This document shows, in pieces, positions 1-11,200 of a stretch of DNA of 64,000 bases. Origin of the DNA: Saccharina japonica (lineage: Eukaryota > Sar > Phaeophyceae > Laminariales > Laminariaceae); NCBI GenBank assembly GCA_008828725.1, contig MEHQ01002210.1, forward strand, positions 90,644 through 154,643, given 5' to 3'. The notes under the pieces were generated by a model. It was not told the origin of the DNA and did not search any database. It saw nothing but the letters and a program-made list of their open reading frames with translations. The number at the start of each line of letters is the position of its first letter. Positions within the stretch are counted from its first letter, which is position 1. Made by a program: the position numbers and the translations under genes.

Positions 1-204
1 ATGGTGATAGTGACGGTGATGGTGGGGGGCCTTGGTTTGCTCTCTCTTTCACAACGAGCAGCAATAAAAGGTAGTACCAGCAACAACCAATCACCACCAC
101 AACCACCACACCAGCCAAGGAACAGGAGCAGCTGAAGCTTGTTTCTGGTGGCGGCTGGTCGTCGTGTAGATGTGGTTGGTAGTTTGGTGGTATACAAGGC
201 TCTT
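1..204. other. Low-complexity GGT/ACC-rich window edge
   Basis: The first 200 bases are made of short GGT, CAA and ACC words such as CCACCACAACCACCACACC. I see no gene or repeat end here. Confidence 0.5.
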
Positions 205-663
205 TTAATGTGATGTTGGCTGGCCTTTGAGTCGCCAGCCTGCTCGCCAGATACCATCACTGCTACTCGTGCTTTTATATAATACCTGGTATGCACACCA
301 CCAGTGTAACGGGTACTGTTTGCACCAGGTATACATTGTTGGGTCATCCAAGTGCAAGGGTGCTCGGCGCACTTCCTTGCTAACGTAGCGAGGTGGGTTG
401 AGAGTCAAGGTGCAATGAGGCAGTGGAAAGATAAATTGAAAATGTACCAGGTATATATCATCGAGTGCAGCTCCATCAGGGAGAACCCAGAAGGACTCCA
501 ATGCGGACAGAACGCAGTTGGTTTTAACCCTTTCGTTCCATGACCCCGTAAACGGGATCCTTAATCTAGTTTTACCAACCCATTGAAGAACACATAAATC
601 GCGCTGCACTCTCCGTAGATGCATTGCAATATAATAACTCGAACACTGGGACGGAATCGACAA
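205..663 (-). CDS. Unrecognised 152-residue ORF
   Basis: An uninterrupted minus-strand frame runs from an ATG at 663 to a stop at 205. The predicted protein has a mixed composition with many Trp, Cys and His residues and no low-complexity runs, which is why I keep it. I see no signal peptide, clear membrane helix or known motif, and I do not recognise a family. No homologous copy exists elsewhere in the window, and no matching exon could be joined to it. It could be an exon of a gene that continues beyond the left edge, a young orphan gene, or chance. The opposite strand has only a short overlapping frame. Confidence is limited by the lack of any domain. Confidence 0.3.
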   Translation of the reverse strand: MSIPSQCSSYYIAMHLRRVQRDLCVLQWVGKTRLRIPFTGSWNERVKTNCVLSALESFWVLPDGAALDDIYLVHFQFIFPLPHCTLTLNPPRYVSKEVRRAPLHLDDPTMYTWCKQYPLHWWCAYQVLYKSTSSSDGIWRAGWRLKGQPTSH

Positions 664-784
664 TCATACGTATGAGAGAAAGACCAACGGCTGCATCCGA
701 CATATATTGCACATCAGTAAGTGTAGAAGGTACTCAATACTTGATATGTACAATACGCACGTATCGACGGTTGCTCCGATGGTC

Positions 785-1400
785 TATTTTCTGATCTTGA
801 CACTTCCAATTATTAGATGGTATTCAAAATCCTTTGGTTGGACAATTTTCAATTGGTAGACAGCACACGAAACAAATTCGCTGGACAATTCCGACTACTA
901 CAGTAGATATCACTCGAAATAACGTAACTGGGCAATTCCAATTGATAGGCATCGCTCGAAATTAATTAGTTTGACAGCATTCAATAGATAGCATTTGCAA
1001 TAAATTGTCTCGGCATTTCCAATTAATAGACAGCACCCGAAATCAGTTGTATGCACAATTCCAATTGGTATAGACATCACCCACAATCAGTTAACTGGAC
1101 ACTTCAATTAGTATACTTCAATCGAAATCATTTGGTTGGGTAAATCCAATTAACAGACCGCATCCGAAATCAATTTTATCCATAACTGACTATTGTAATA
1201 CCAATGGTCCAAATAATTGCCCAGGCAGTTCCAATTAATTGACAGCGCCCAAACTCAATTGTCTGGACAATTCCGATTAGTAGACAGCATCCAAAATAAA
1301 TTACCCGGACAACTCCAATGGATATACTTCAATCGAAATCATTTCGTTGGGCAATTACAATCCATAGACAACACCTCAAAAATTATTAGACTCCTCGAAC
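785..1400 (-). repeat. Degenerate 42-bp minisatellite, locus 1
   Basis: About fourteen diverged units of roughly 42 bp run through this stretch. Each has a TGGACAATTCCAATTAGTAG-like core followed by a CAGCACCCGAAATCA-like core. The same unit in the opposite orientation occurs at 18190-18370, 20225-20620 and 29340-30120. Units differ at many positions, so the array is old. Short ORFs within it are by-products. Confidence 0.75.
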
Positions 1401-1448
1401 ACTATTATAGACACAATACATTATTGAAATATACATTGTCCAGGGTGT

Positions 1449-1690
1449 GTATATTTGCAAAACAATGAGGAAACGGAATATACTGCTGAGACCGCCTAGT
1501 AGCGTTAGTAGGCGCAAATCGATGTGCGTAGACGAGGGGAGAAAGAGGACTGGAGTATTCTCGCGATAAAAACGCAAGGCAAGGACCATAGTGGGGGAGG
1601 AGGGGGAGGGGCCTACCTTGTGACCCCGGGTCTGAGTTACGACTGAGGAGCAGAGAGAAAAGCAGCGCGAAGATAATACATGAGATGAAC
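1449..1690 (+). mobile_element. SINE, 5'-truncated
   Basis: This matches the body of the SINE at 36945-37262, including the segment reading GACCCCGGGTCTGAGTTACG near 1620-1640 and the following GGAGCAGAGAGAAAA-like tail. The tRNA-like head is missing, as expected for 5' truncation of a retroposed copy. Confidence 0.6.
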
Positions 1691-1942
1691 AAGAGAACAT
1701 TCCGAGGTACGGACATTATGATGAAACAAAGTCGGTTCAGGCGTGCGGGTTTTTTTTCGAAGCTTTAATTTGCAAACGAACAGGTTCCCCATGGTAGGAT
1801 TACCTGATCGTGATTCGAAAAAGCACCCCTAGACCGTACGTTTTTGTATACGCGTACGCACGTGTTGTTTCTGGAAGTGTTTCGATTCATGGATTGGTTT
1901 GGGCGTGTTTATCTATGAAAAATCGTTAACATGATAATCCAA

Positions 1943-2256
1943 TGCCGCTGTGGTGGTCTAGCAGGTATCCACCAAGAATGCTAAGGCTTCAGCCAGGGGT
2001 TCGAGTCTCCGTAGTATGGAGACTGTGTGGTCCCATATGACACTAACAGGCTGTCGAGAGCGCCTATTTTAGCATGGATAGGCACAATCCAATGAGGGTA
2101 GACAATGAAAGAAAGCGCTGAAATATTCTTGCGATAAACATGCAAGGCACCTACCGTTGTGGGAAGGGAGGAAAAAAGCTTACTTACTAACTCCGGATAT
2201 GAGTTGCGACTAAGAGGAAGAGAGCAAATAAGGGCGAGATAATAAATGGGTTTGAT
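1943..2256 (+). mobile_element. tRNA-derived SINE, near full length
   Basis: The head carries a pol III A box (TGGTCTAGCAGGTATCC near 1953) and B box (GGGTTCGAGTCTCC near 1997). The body shares the motif CTCCGGATATGAGTTGCG with the other copies and ends in an AGAGCAAATAAGGGCGAGA-like tail. Copies of the family lie at 1449, 6275, 32120, 36945, 49760, 50708 and 62640. The presence of both boxes and a shared unrelated body identifies a SINE and not a tRNA gene. Confidence 0.75.
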
Positions 2257-2259
2257 CAA

Positions 2260-3355
2260 AACACAATAAACAACATGTTACAAAGAGGGGAGGTCCATAT
2301 GACTACTTAGGCGACGGGTCGCCACAGCTGTCGGGGGTTTTCAGGTAATCTGGTAGTATTCTGATTTACTATATAGCAAAAACGAGGAAGAAAAAGGCAA
2401 CACAATCTTATAGATTTCTATCTAACATGTGTCGAAATAGAGCTGCACAAACAATCCCTTTCGACGGTACGCAGGGAGTGACATATATTGTTATACGTAA
2501 ACGGTATATCCGGAACTATTCGTGATTTTGTTCAAAATAGCTCATTTTCATTTTGTTTTTGCCCTTGACAAACTGGAACTTACTTCATTTTCAAGTAACA
2601 GCAACATAAAACAGCTACGACGTGAAACAACAATAATATTGTTCACCCGGCCCTAGTGGGCAAGGCTGTGGTCATATTGTCCTGCAGTTCGTCACATTTC
2701 TCAAGTTGATTGCCGGAAATAGATTGGACAAAGTGTACCGCACAAACAACACACATGGTGATATATAGGTACCTATGTTACTTCACACCCGAAACAAATG
2801 CTACACGTAATCACACATTCCCCGGCTGTACCAAAGAGAGGACCTATACCCCGAAGGGAGAGGTCTCCGTGGGTCCTGTATGCTGGTGTCCCTATGGTGT
2901 TGCGAAGTCAATTTCGGTCTCGTTGGCGGGCTCTACCTCGACACTGTCAACATCAGTCGTTTAAAAAGCAAAGCAGATCAGAGTCGAGTTTCTGAAGTCC
3001 TCAGTTTTGAACAATTTCAAGCTTCCGTATTTCATTTCGAAATGTCAGTAGTACGCATACGATACGACATAAAATATATATACATAGAGCTTCACACGCG
3101 ACCACTTTGGGTACGACGCATGCTACGGTAGGGGTGCACCATAATGTTTATGAGGGTGGTCACTTATTACTTGAGGAGCTCTACACCTCACCCAACAACT
3201 GATTCAGGAGGAAATTGTAAGTTCTACCCGATGAACACTCCCATGGAATTTTATCTATACTAAGCATAAATTGGAAAAAACTGCGACACTATAACGGAAT
3301 TCCGACGATTTCGGGTTAAGCAGGTCCTTCATTCAGAAAAAAAATTGAACCAAAA
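2260..3355. other. No gene recognised; contains a dispersed repeat fragment
   Basis: Three short overlapping plus-strand frames at 2710-3131 are too short and featureless to call. A fragment near 3165-3245 with CTCTACACCTCACC resembles, in inverted orientation, sequence in intron 3 of gene A (9980-10060), so it is probably a dispersed repeat. Confidence 0.4.
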
Positions 3356-3359
3356 CGTG

Positions 3360-4760
3360 CTACCTCTATCGTAGCACGGGTCGTACCCTGCAACACACTC
3401 TGCCAGCGTGTAGACCTTGCAATTCATTTCAAGAGACCCTAGCAATGTAGACACACCCTGACAAGGAAGTGACACTGAAAGGGTACACATGTAAATACCA
3501 TGCTAGGGTGTACACAACCCGAAGCGGTTACATTTGGGTGCATTGGGAACTGGAAGTGTGTACTGCCAGTATTGGACAGGCTCCACACACCTTGTGTAGC
3601 GTGGGTTGCTCCGCAGGGTATTCGTAACATCCCCTGGGCAGGGTGCCAACGTCCTCGTACCCTTGCCAATGCTCGATGGTCGTATCACGCCAGGTTTATT
3701 TTACCCTGTACAGGGCGATGTTCCCAACGGAATGTGTCACCCATTACCTTGAAGACATGGAGCACTCATCCCTACCCTGTACAAAGCGTGTCACCCAATA
3801 CCTTGATAACATGGAGCAGACATCCCTACCCTGTAGTGTGTGATGTTACTTCCATCGTCGTGTGTTGAATCCCTGCACAGGGCTTATGAGTGTGCAGGAT
3901 GTGGGTTTCGAATTCATATTCACACGGTTTTAGGGCGCCGCCGCTGTCCGCGTTATACTGCCAATGTGCGATGTGTCATACCCTGGCAGGGTATCGGGAC
4001 CCTGTACAGCGTGTTGTACTTTACAGGGTATGTCACCCGATAATTTAGGGACACGGAGTATATATTCCTACCCTGCCCGTGTGTGTTGTTAGTACCATTG
4101 CATGGCGTTCAAACCCTACACAGGGTTTTCGTTCCAAAATGTGTGCATATTGTATTCATAATAACGCCTTGACAGGCCTTGACAGGGCACCATTGTCTTC
4201 TGTCCGCACTACCCTGTTAATGTTCGTTGGCCGCACCCTGGCAGACCCTGTAAAGCGTGCTGTACCCGTACAGGGTGTGTTATCCAATACGTTGGGGGCA
4301 TGGAATATCCAGCCCTATCCTGGCAATACATGCTTTGAGTACCATGGCAGGGTGTCGAAGCTCTGCACAGGGGTTAAGGTTGTAAAGGCTTCCACTCCAG
4401 ATTTGTCTACAGCCTGTCCAGTGCCCACGAAATTGATTTTTATGAGAACAACAAACAACATTCGAGCGGAATTTTGTTTGCCGCCGACGTGTGATGGACA
4501 TACTGTATGCCCTGTGAGGGTGATGCTACGCAGTACAGACTCCTTCAGCTTGTGTGATCCCACACTATGGTGGCTGTGGCGTGTTCACCCTTGACGCGTG
4601 CCCATATCATAATGTCCAGCACGTACATCAATGCACCTTGGCAGGGTCGAGCGGAGATCATCACCCTGGCAACGTGTGACTGTCAGCAAATAGACGCATT
4701 CAAACCCTGTACAGGATATACACTGCCTAACAGTTTGCAACCATACATGTGTGGAAACAC
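3360..4760. repeat. Array of palindromic CCCTG(N)CAGGG motifs
   Basis: The palindrome ACCCTGTACAGGGT and variants (CCCTGCACAGGG, CCCTACACAGGG, CCTGGCAGGG) recur more than fifteen times. They are joined by shared spacers such as GTGTCACCCAATACCTTG near 3735, 3788, 4026 and 4279, so a higher-order unit of about 250-290 bp is present as well as a 53-bp step. Frames of 171 and 190 codons at 4079-5139 stay open partly because of this repetition. Confidence 0.7.
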
Positions 4761-5740
4761 TGCGTATGCATCACTGCTGTATGTACTATGTAAACCTGTC
4801 AGTGTTTGTTCAATACTTAATATACTACACGTATTATTACACTCAAAGGTATTATGTAGTAAGCTGCCGATTTGGAGACTGTTGCGCATTTATAAGCTAT
4901 TTGAAAAGCTGTTACCACGAACCCTACAGTTGGACCCCGCCGTGTCAATATGCGCATCCCGATCTGTTCGTCGAAAGCTAATCATACTGTATTCAACTCA
5001 GCTCAACTCGCCTGGGTATATGATATTTAAATCCAAGGGCGCAAGGGTTATTTTCTTCGTACGACGCGGCACTGTGGGAGGTCTATGGTGTTCCCAACTA
5101 ACTATTACTGCCAACATTATGAACGCGATTGTTTTATGAGCGAATATGTGAATTCACAGATAGACGCCTGTGTGTGCCACACGTAACCGGCTCTTATGGT
5201 AAGCTTACAGCCGATACTACAAGTGCGCCGAAAATGCGACAAGGGTGAAGCAGTCGGGTGAAGGGCCATGGGCGGGTGTCGATCGGTACATACGCACACC
5301 AAGCCCAACATCATTGCTAGTGGAAGGCCGACGAATACGAAGCTTAAGCGGAATGGAGTGATAGTTAACGTGCGTGTGAGAGGATGTTGGAACGGGGGGA
5401 CTGTTTGGAGGTCACCCCCGGGGTTTCCCCCCTGCCAGTCTCTCTTCCAGCGAGGGGTGGTATAAAACGCAATTCACCCAATTCGAAAGAAAAGTACAAA
5501 GCATAACATTTCCATGGGGAGCAAGGCGATGCTGGGGGATATGACGTTTGTACGTGCGGGATAATGGATCAACCAGATGAAGAGGGCTATGATGTAGTGG
5601 GTCACACGTACGTACTGGGTGTCGTCTGACAAGAATTATCAGTACCAAATGAACACCTGGCCCGAGATAGCCGCGGGTTATGCCGACGAGCAGACAACCA
5701 GCAAAGCGCTTCCAAGCCGTCACGCCAACAGTATGAGGAG
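4761..5740. other. No supported gene
   Basis: Open frames here either run out of the repeat array on the left (to 5139) or are short. The minus-strand frame 5412-5723 has no recognisable motif. I see no repeat ends. Confidence 0.4.
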
Positions 5741-5883
5741 GTGTTCATGAGAGTGTTATTTTTCCTATCCGCCCGCCCGTGCTTTTTAGGGAGTCAGGGG
5801 CGGAGGAAACGATTCGGCGCAGCAATCCGTTACTTTGCATTCTCCGGGTGTAAATGCCGGAAGGATAACTTTGAAGCGGGTGC

Positions 5884-6255
5884 GTGCCACGGGGTGCTGC
5901 AATAGGAAGGAACAAAAAACATGGGGTCGCGGGCAAAGGGAGGGGGTTGGTCGACCCGTGTATAACGCCACACGAGTGGTCGCAGGCGTGGTTACTGGTT
6001 GATATCAGTACATCCAGAGGCCGAGTGTTGATCGGGGGTCGTGCGGGGAGATCGGTCAGAAGGGTAACCACTGCTCGAACGGGCACAGTCCATACGTTGT
6101 TTTGGATAGCGATATTCTCATGCTGGGCGACGCTGTGGCTACCAATGGAGCGCGACCGTAGGTGTGGTCTAGATGCCTCGAGACGAAGGAAACTGCGAGA
6201 GAAGCTGAAGGAAGCTCGCTCTGTGGACAAGAAACAGATGAGTCACATCTTGTAA
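5884..6255 (+). CDS. Possible 3' exon with basic helical C-terminus
   Basis: A 123-codon frame ends at 6255, just before a SINE. Its last 35 residues, RDRRCGLDASRRRKLREKLK and following, form a highly charged, probably helical tail, which looks more like coding sequence than the first half of the frame. No family is recognised. A 161-codon frame overlaps on the other strand (5745-6230). I favour the plus strand because of the helical tail, but only the last part may be a real exon, and the whole could be chance. Confidence 0.22.
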   Translation: MPRGAAIGRNKKHGVAGKGRGLVDPCITPHEWSQAWLLVDISTSRGRVLIGGRAGRSVRRVTTARTGTVHTLFWIAIFSCWATLWLPMERDRRCGLDASRRRKLREKLKEARSVDKKQMSHIL

Positions 6256-6274
6256 CCGCGTGACGTTACTGTTT

Positions 6275-6584
6275 TTCCATTCCATTAACTATCTTCGCCC
6301 TTTCTTTTATCTCTCCCTCTTAGTTGTAACTAAGATACGGGGTCACTATGTAGGTTATTCTCCTCCTTCCCCACTACGGTACGTGCCTTGCATTTGTAAT
6401 GCGAAAATGGTTCAGAGTTTGCTTCCTTTGTCGACTCTCGTCGATTTTGTGCCTACCCACGCTCTAAAGTGCGCTCTCGACAGTTGGTGTCATGTAAGAA
6501 TACGAATCTCCATACGGAGACTCGAACCCTTGACTTCAACCGTAAATCCTTCGTGGATACCTGCTGGACCACCGGGGCGACCGG
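6275..6584 (-). mobile_element. tRNA-derived SINE, near full length
   Basis: Read on the minus strand, the head at 6584 begins GGTCGCCCCGGTGGTCCAGC (A box) and continues to the B box GGGTTCGAGTCTCC near 6520. The body and the ATCTTAGTTACAACTAAG-like segment near 6325 match the family. The tail is at the low-coordinate end. Confidence 0.75.
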
Positions 6585-8152
6585 CATGGGGAGGGTGACT
6601 GTGGGAAATATGAACCTGAGGTTGAGGTGTGGCAGGAGAAGGTGGTTCTAAAATACGTTTGTACACCGGAGCTTTCCGGCACTTCCGCTCCAAGCACATC
6701 GTGACAGTTGCAGCCCCGTCTCCTTTCCTCGTATCGTTGTACAATTTTGCCAGTCCTGCTCGAATTTTGTAACTGTCAAACTCGCTTCACGATCCTTGCC
6801 GTACAAACCTCCCGGGAATACCCGCCCACGAACATCGACATATAGTTGTTTCTGGTCTATTTGCCCCATACTGGTTAATGAAGTTTGTTGATACATTTCT
6901 TGAAGATCGTATGGAGTATCCAATGGTTAACGTAAACCTAACAAAACCAACAAAGTTCTGAATGTTCATACATCTGTGTGGAGTATGTATCTCATGGAAT
7001 ATAATGCAATATTTTCGATATCGGACGATATGGTCGCTCTAGGTACTGCCACCTCGTGCTACACGCTTTGTCAAAAACGTTAATCTGTTGGTTTTTTAAT
7101 TGCGGCGTTTCCCCTTGGCGAGCGCGAGGCGCGTCGTTCGGGTTCAGGTACCGTCGCCTCGCCGATGGCCAATGAGCAGGTGGAGGACGGGCGCCCGCCC
7201 CGTAACGCAACCGTCATTGTTTTGGAGGCCACCCGTTACGAAAATATTTTCCTTTATGTGGGTACTTTGAATTACGTTATGATGAAGATTAGGAGTCTCG
7301 CTCATCTAATTATCATGTCCCTTGGTCACAAAATAAAGTAATAAGGTGATGTCGACGTATAATGTAAGGGTGGGTTCGCAAAGCCAAGCGTTTTAATCAA
7401 TTGTTGGTTTCTTTGGGCCGACTGGGCGACTAATTGGTGCCCCAATTCACTTCAACGGTTTTGTGACATTGACCTATAAAAAGGATAAGCACCTGTAACC
7501 CGGCAAGCTCGGCCTGTATGGGCCAGGAAGCGTCGTTCTCCGGTAGGTACTACGATATTATCTGGACGGTTTGGCCGCCCCCTCTCCAAACATTGTCCCG
7601 GGGGAATTAACACACGAAATATCAACATAATTCCGGAGTACCGGCACGTTTCTTCCCGCCCACACCTCAGCGCCTCGGTGCTCTGGCCTCCCATCTAAAC
7701 CGTTTGGTTACGCCCACGTAAGCACTACATCCATTCTCTTTAAGACCCCACTCAAAAATTAGCATTTCTAGTGTACCTCGCAATGCTTGACGATATTCTG
7801 CGCAAATACTGCCGCCTCCTCATACACTCTCATTGCTTCACGTAACGTTTTCTGCTACATGCGTCCAAGCAAAAGTGTGCTCCGTTCTGCCCCAACAGCC
7901 TCTCAAGGTCGTTCACCTCAGAATATATTACATTGCCCTGTTTTGTTTTAAGTCTGCCCCTGTGGTTTCGCGCAAAAGTACCAGACATCACACCCCGACG
8001 TTGCACCAAATTACGGAGATATTTATCACATTTCCTTGCTCACAGCTTCTACACTCTGCGAGGCCGCATCACATAGAAAGCAACAGTAGCGCAGTACATC
8101 ATATTTAACCTCCGGCCCTGAATTCTGCGTGTTCAGACTGCAACCCCGACAT
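6585..8152. other. No supported gene
   Basis: Several 60-90 codon frames on both strands, for example minus 6648-6923 and minus 7452-7694, show no motifs and no homologous partner in the window. A GC-rich segment near 7100-7210 stands out in composition only. Confidence 0.35.
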
Positions 8153-8250
8153 ACATAGTTGACGTAAGCAGCTTTTTCCATATCGATCAGTATTTACGGA
8201 AGGTGTCGAGGCAAACATCACCTCTACGAGAAACGCTGTTTAGAAATCGC

Positions 8251-11200
8251 TTAATACCGTGGCTTACATGAGACACCATCTGCCGAACAGCCGTCAGTAT
8301 TTACAATGTTATCTACTGACTTTCCAATTCCACCATCGGCTTGGCTCGCCAAAATATCTGAATAGTTTGTTCGGTCTCTGCGCCTTCCTGCTCCATACCG
8401 CCTAACATAGGTGTTAGAGGGACCCTCTGATTCAACCGCAGTCGCTGGTCGTCGTGATGCATTGCATGCGCCAATTGCTCCGATCAAAACTGTAACTATC
8501 ATTAACACATGCCCCGTAACGAACACTCCGGACAATATTTGTTGGCTGTCGCTCGACTCCTGAGACACATCGAACCTCAACAGCAGCACGTCAAACATGC
8601 TGAAAAATATTAGTATATGTCCAGAACGCGATATCCACTTATCCGACGCTGACTCGTATGGCGATAGTACTTCCGACACAACGAAGAAGAAGAACGCACT
8701 AACTATCGTTATCGCTATTTGCGCCGTATCGCCCGGGTATTTAAAAACAACCACCCCCGTCAGCATGATGCGCCGTCCGTACTCGATGATCTCATAGAAA
8801 AACCGTTTTGGCCGATACGGTGCCCACAGGGTAGCGATAGACTGGGCTGCCCTCTTGTCTGCCGTAGGGTCAGAGAGGACATCACAATAACGATCCAGGA
8901 GAACGGCAAACAGCAGCGGAATACCAACGGGATACACTGCGATCATGAACACGGCATACAGCTGAAGAGCTCTATGTTTTGGGTCCGTGCATAAAATCCG
9001 ATAGTCTGCCCGGAGATACAGTTTGCCGTCATCAAGAGAGTCGCACGCAAACGCTTGGAACACGGTCGATGACGTCGATGAATACACAAAGAACAAAACG
9101 AAGATCACGGCAGACACGTGCTTGTTGCGGATTATCTCTCGTACTCTGTCACCACACCTACAATGCCTGGTCATAGCTACATCATACGTCAACGCCAACA
9201 ACCCAAGTACCACTAACGGGCAGATGGTGCCAACCAGAAGCCGGTCGTGGAAGTCAATGCCCCTCCATAGACACCCGGCGGATAGAAGGAACCCCACATC
9301 GAGATTGAAAATGTCGAGGCCGCTCAGAAATGTCTGGTACACTCCTGGATATATCACATTGGCCACAGATGCAAACTGCGCAGGAAGGAGCAAACGTGAA
9401 GTTGAAGTTGGTGGTGGCATGCATCTGGTGTGTGTACGTAAGCGCGTGAGAAACATGCACGGTGTATTTTATAGCATGCCTCTGGGCGGGCCTCGGCGAG
9501 TCGTCTACACGGTTGTATACGGTGACTCTGATTTTGATGATCGTATTAGGACACCATCCGCAAGTCGCGGCATAGGCTCGCTCTGCATGTAGTGGCCAAA
9601 TAGCATCACTATCGTATTGGCGTTAGAAAAGTGCGCAACACGGTTGGTAGTAAAACGCGACGGACGAAAACAGGGGGACCGAGAATGTGCACCTGCACGG
9701 CCGTCCTCGATTAATTGGTATCAAGGGATATACGCAGATGCAGTTAGCTTACATAGGTCGTCGTTCGACGCTCACCAAAGGCAGCCTATCTATATGGCCC
9801 GAGACGGATTCAGATGCGTGCTATGATAGAGATATACCTTTTTGGGTGAAACTATTTTTGAATGATCGAGCTGCTTAACCGCAAATCGGTGGACTGTCAC
9901 TTTTTTTGTTGCAATCTTGTTGCTTGTATGCTTCGGCCAGGGCATTGTCAATCGGATATATAGCACTTTTACTTTCCTCCCTTAATGACCAGTGTTTGGG
10001 GTGAGGTGTATAGCTCTTCAAGTAAGGAGCTCCAGAAAAATGATGGTGCACCTCTATCGTAGCATGCGTCATAATCAGTACCAGCCTTCTCCGTACATGT
10101 AATGTCCGTACGTGTGATGCAAACCTTGAATCCATGACCATACCTCGTGACTGCTACCTAACTCCGCCAGTACACCGAAGTGTTACTTTAAAGCAGTGCG
10201 TACGAAGATCCACTTTATAGCCTTGACGGTTATACTTTAAAGCAGTACGAAGATCCACTGTATATCCCTGACGATTGCACTTCAAACCAGTACGAAGATC
10301 CACTGTATAGCGCTGACGGTTAAGCTTGTGTCCATTCAGTGGCACCCATGCTACTGGTCGTGGACCACGTAGATTACTGTACTGTACTTGCTCCTGCTCC
10401 CGAATATGTTTCACGACGACAGGTTGATATGGCCTACCAGGGTATTTCTTACCATCCTGAAATAAGGTTTGATCCACTCAACATTTATGTTATCGATGAA
10501 GATCGTGATAAAACCCGCTTTGCATGTTGAAAGCCGGAACGAAATCAGGGTCGTCAAAGTTTGATGCTGGTAGCATTGCTTGCCTGAGTCAAAATCTGCC
10601 AGACGACGATGACGTTTTTGAAAGCCTGAAGAGGGATCCGGCGGCATATTTCTTGTTGAATGTAGGTGGTCCCCTGATCTTTGAGTCCCGCAGACATGAA
10701 GTTGTTCATGAAGGCCGCAATTACACAGAACAATACACCCCCAGCGACCAGTGTGATCGCCAAGGACCACTTTCGTCTTCCTTCCGTGCACCGCGAACAT
10801 GCGCGAGACTGGGATAAGGAGTACCCACTTTGGCACACGGAACAATCTGTTTCAGGCGCGCGCATGGAAAATCGGTAGGTTGGGTGGTAAAAAGACACTG
10901 CAGATGTTTTTCACCGAGGCAGATGTGTATTAACAAGTGTAAACAGGACGATGAAAATCGGTCGTTCACTCACATGGTCCCATGTACCCGGTCATACAGA
11001 ATGTATCCGCCCCCGTCTGCCCACCCAGACACGCGTCCGTATTGTAGCACGCGAGGATGGTAGAACTTCGCGTTGATGTTCGCCAGTAGCCCTCATCAAT
11101 ACTGAGGGTTTCCAGCGTTGTGCCAGCTTTGTCGGCGGAGGTGTGCTCCAGTGCAGTCGAGCAGATCGGATCGAAGTTGCGTGCGCTGACTATGCAACCC

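Noticed and set aside
4079-5139. 171- and 190-codon plus-strand frames
   Set aside because: They overlap each other and run through the CCCTG/CAGGG array, which lacks stops because of its repetition.
8719-9592. Plus-strand frames of 65-189 codons over the last exon of gene A
   Set aside because: They are antisense shadows of a conserved exon, with equivalents opposite gene B.
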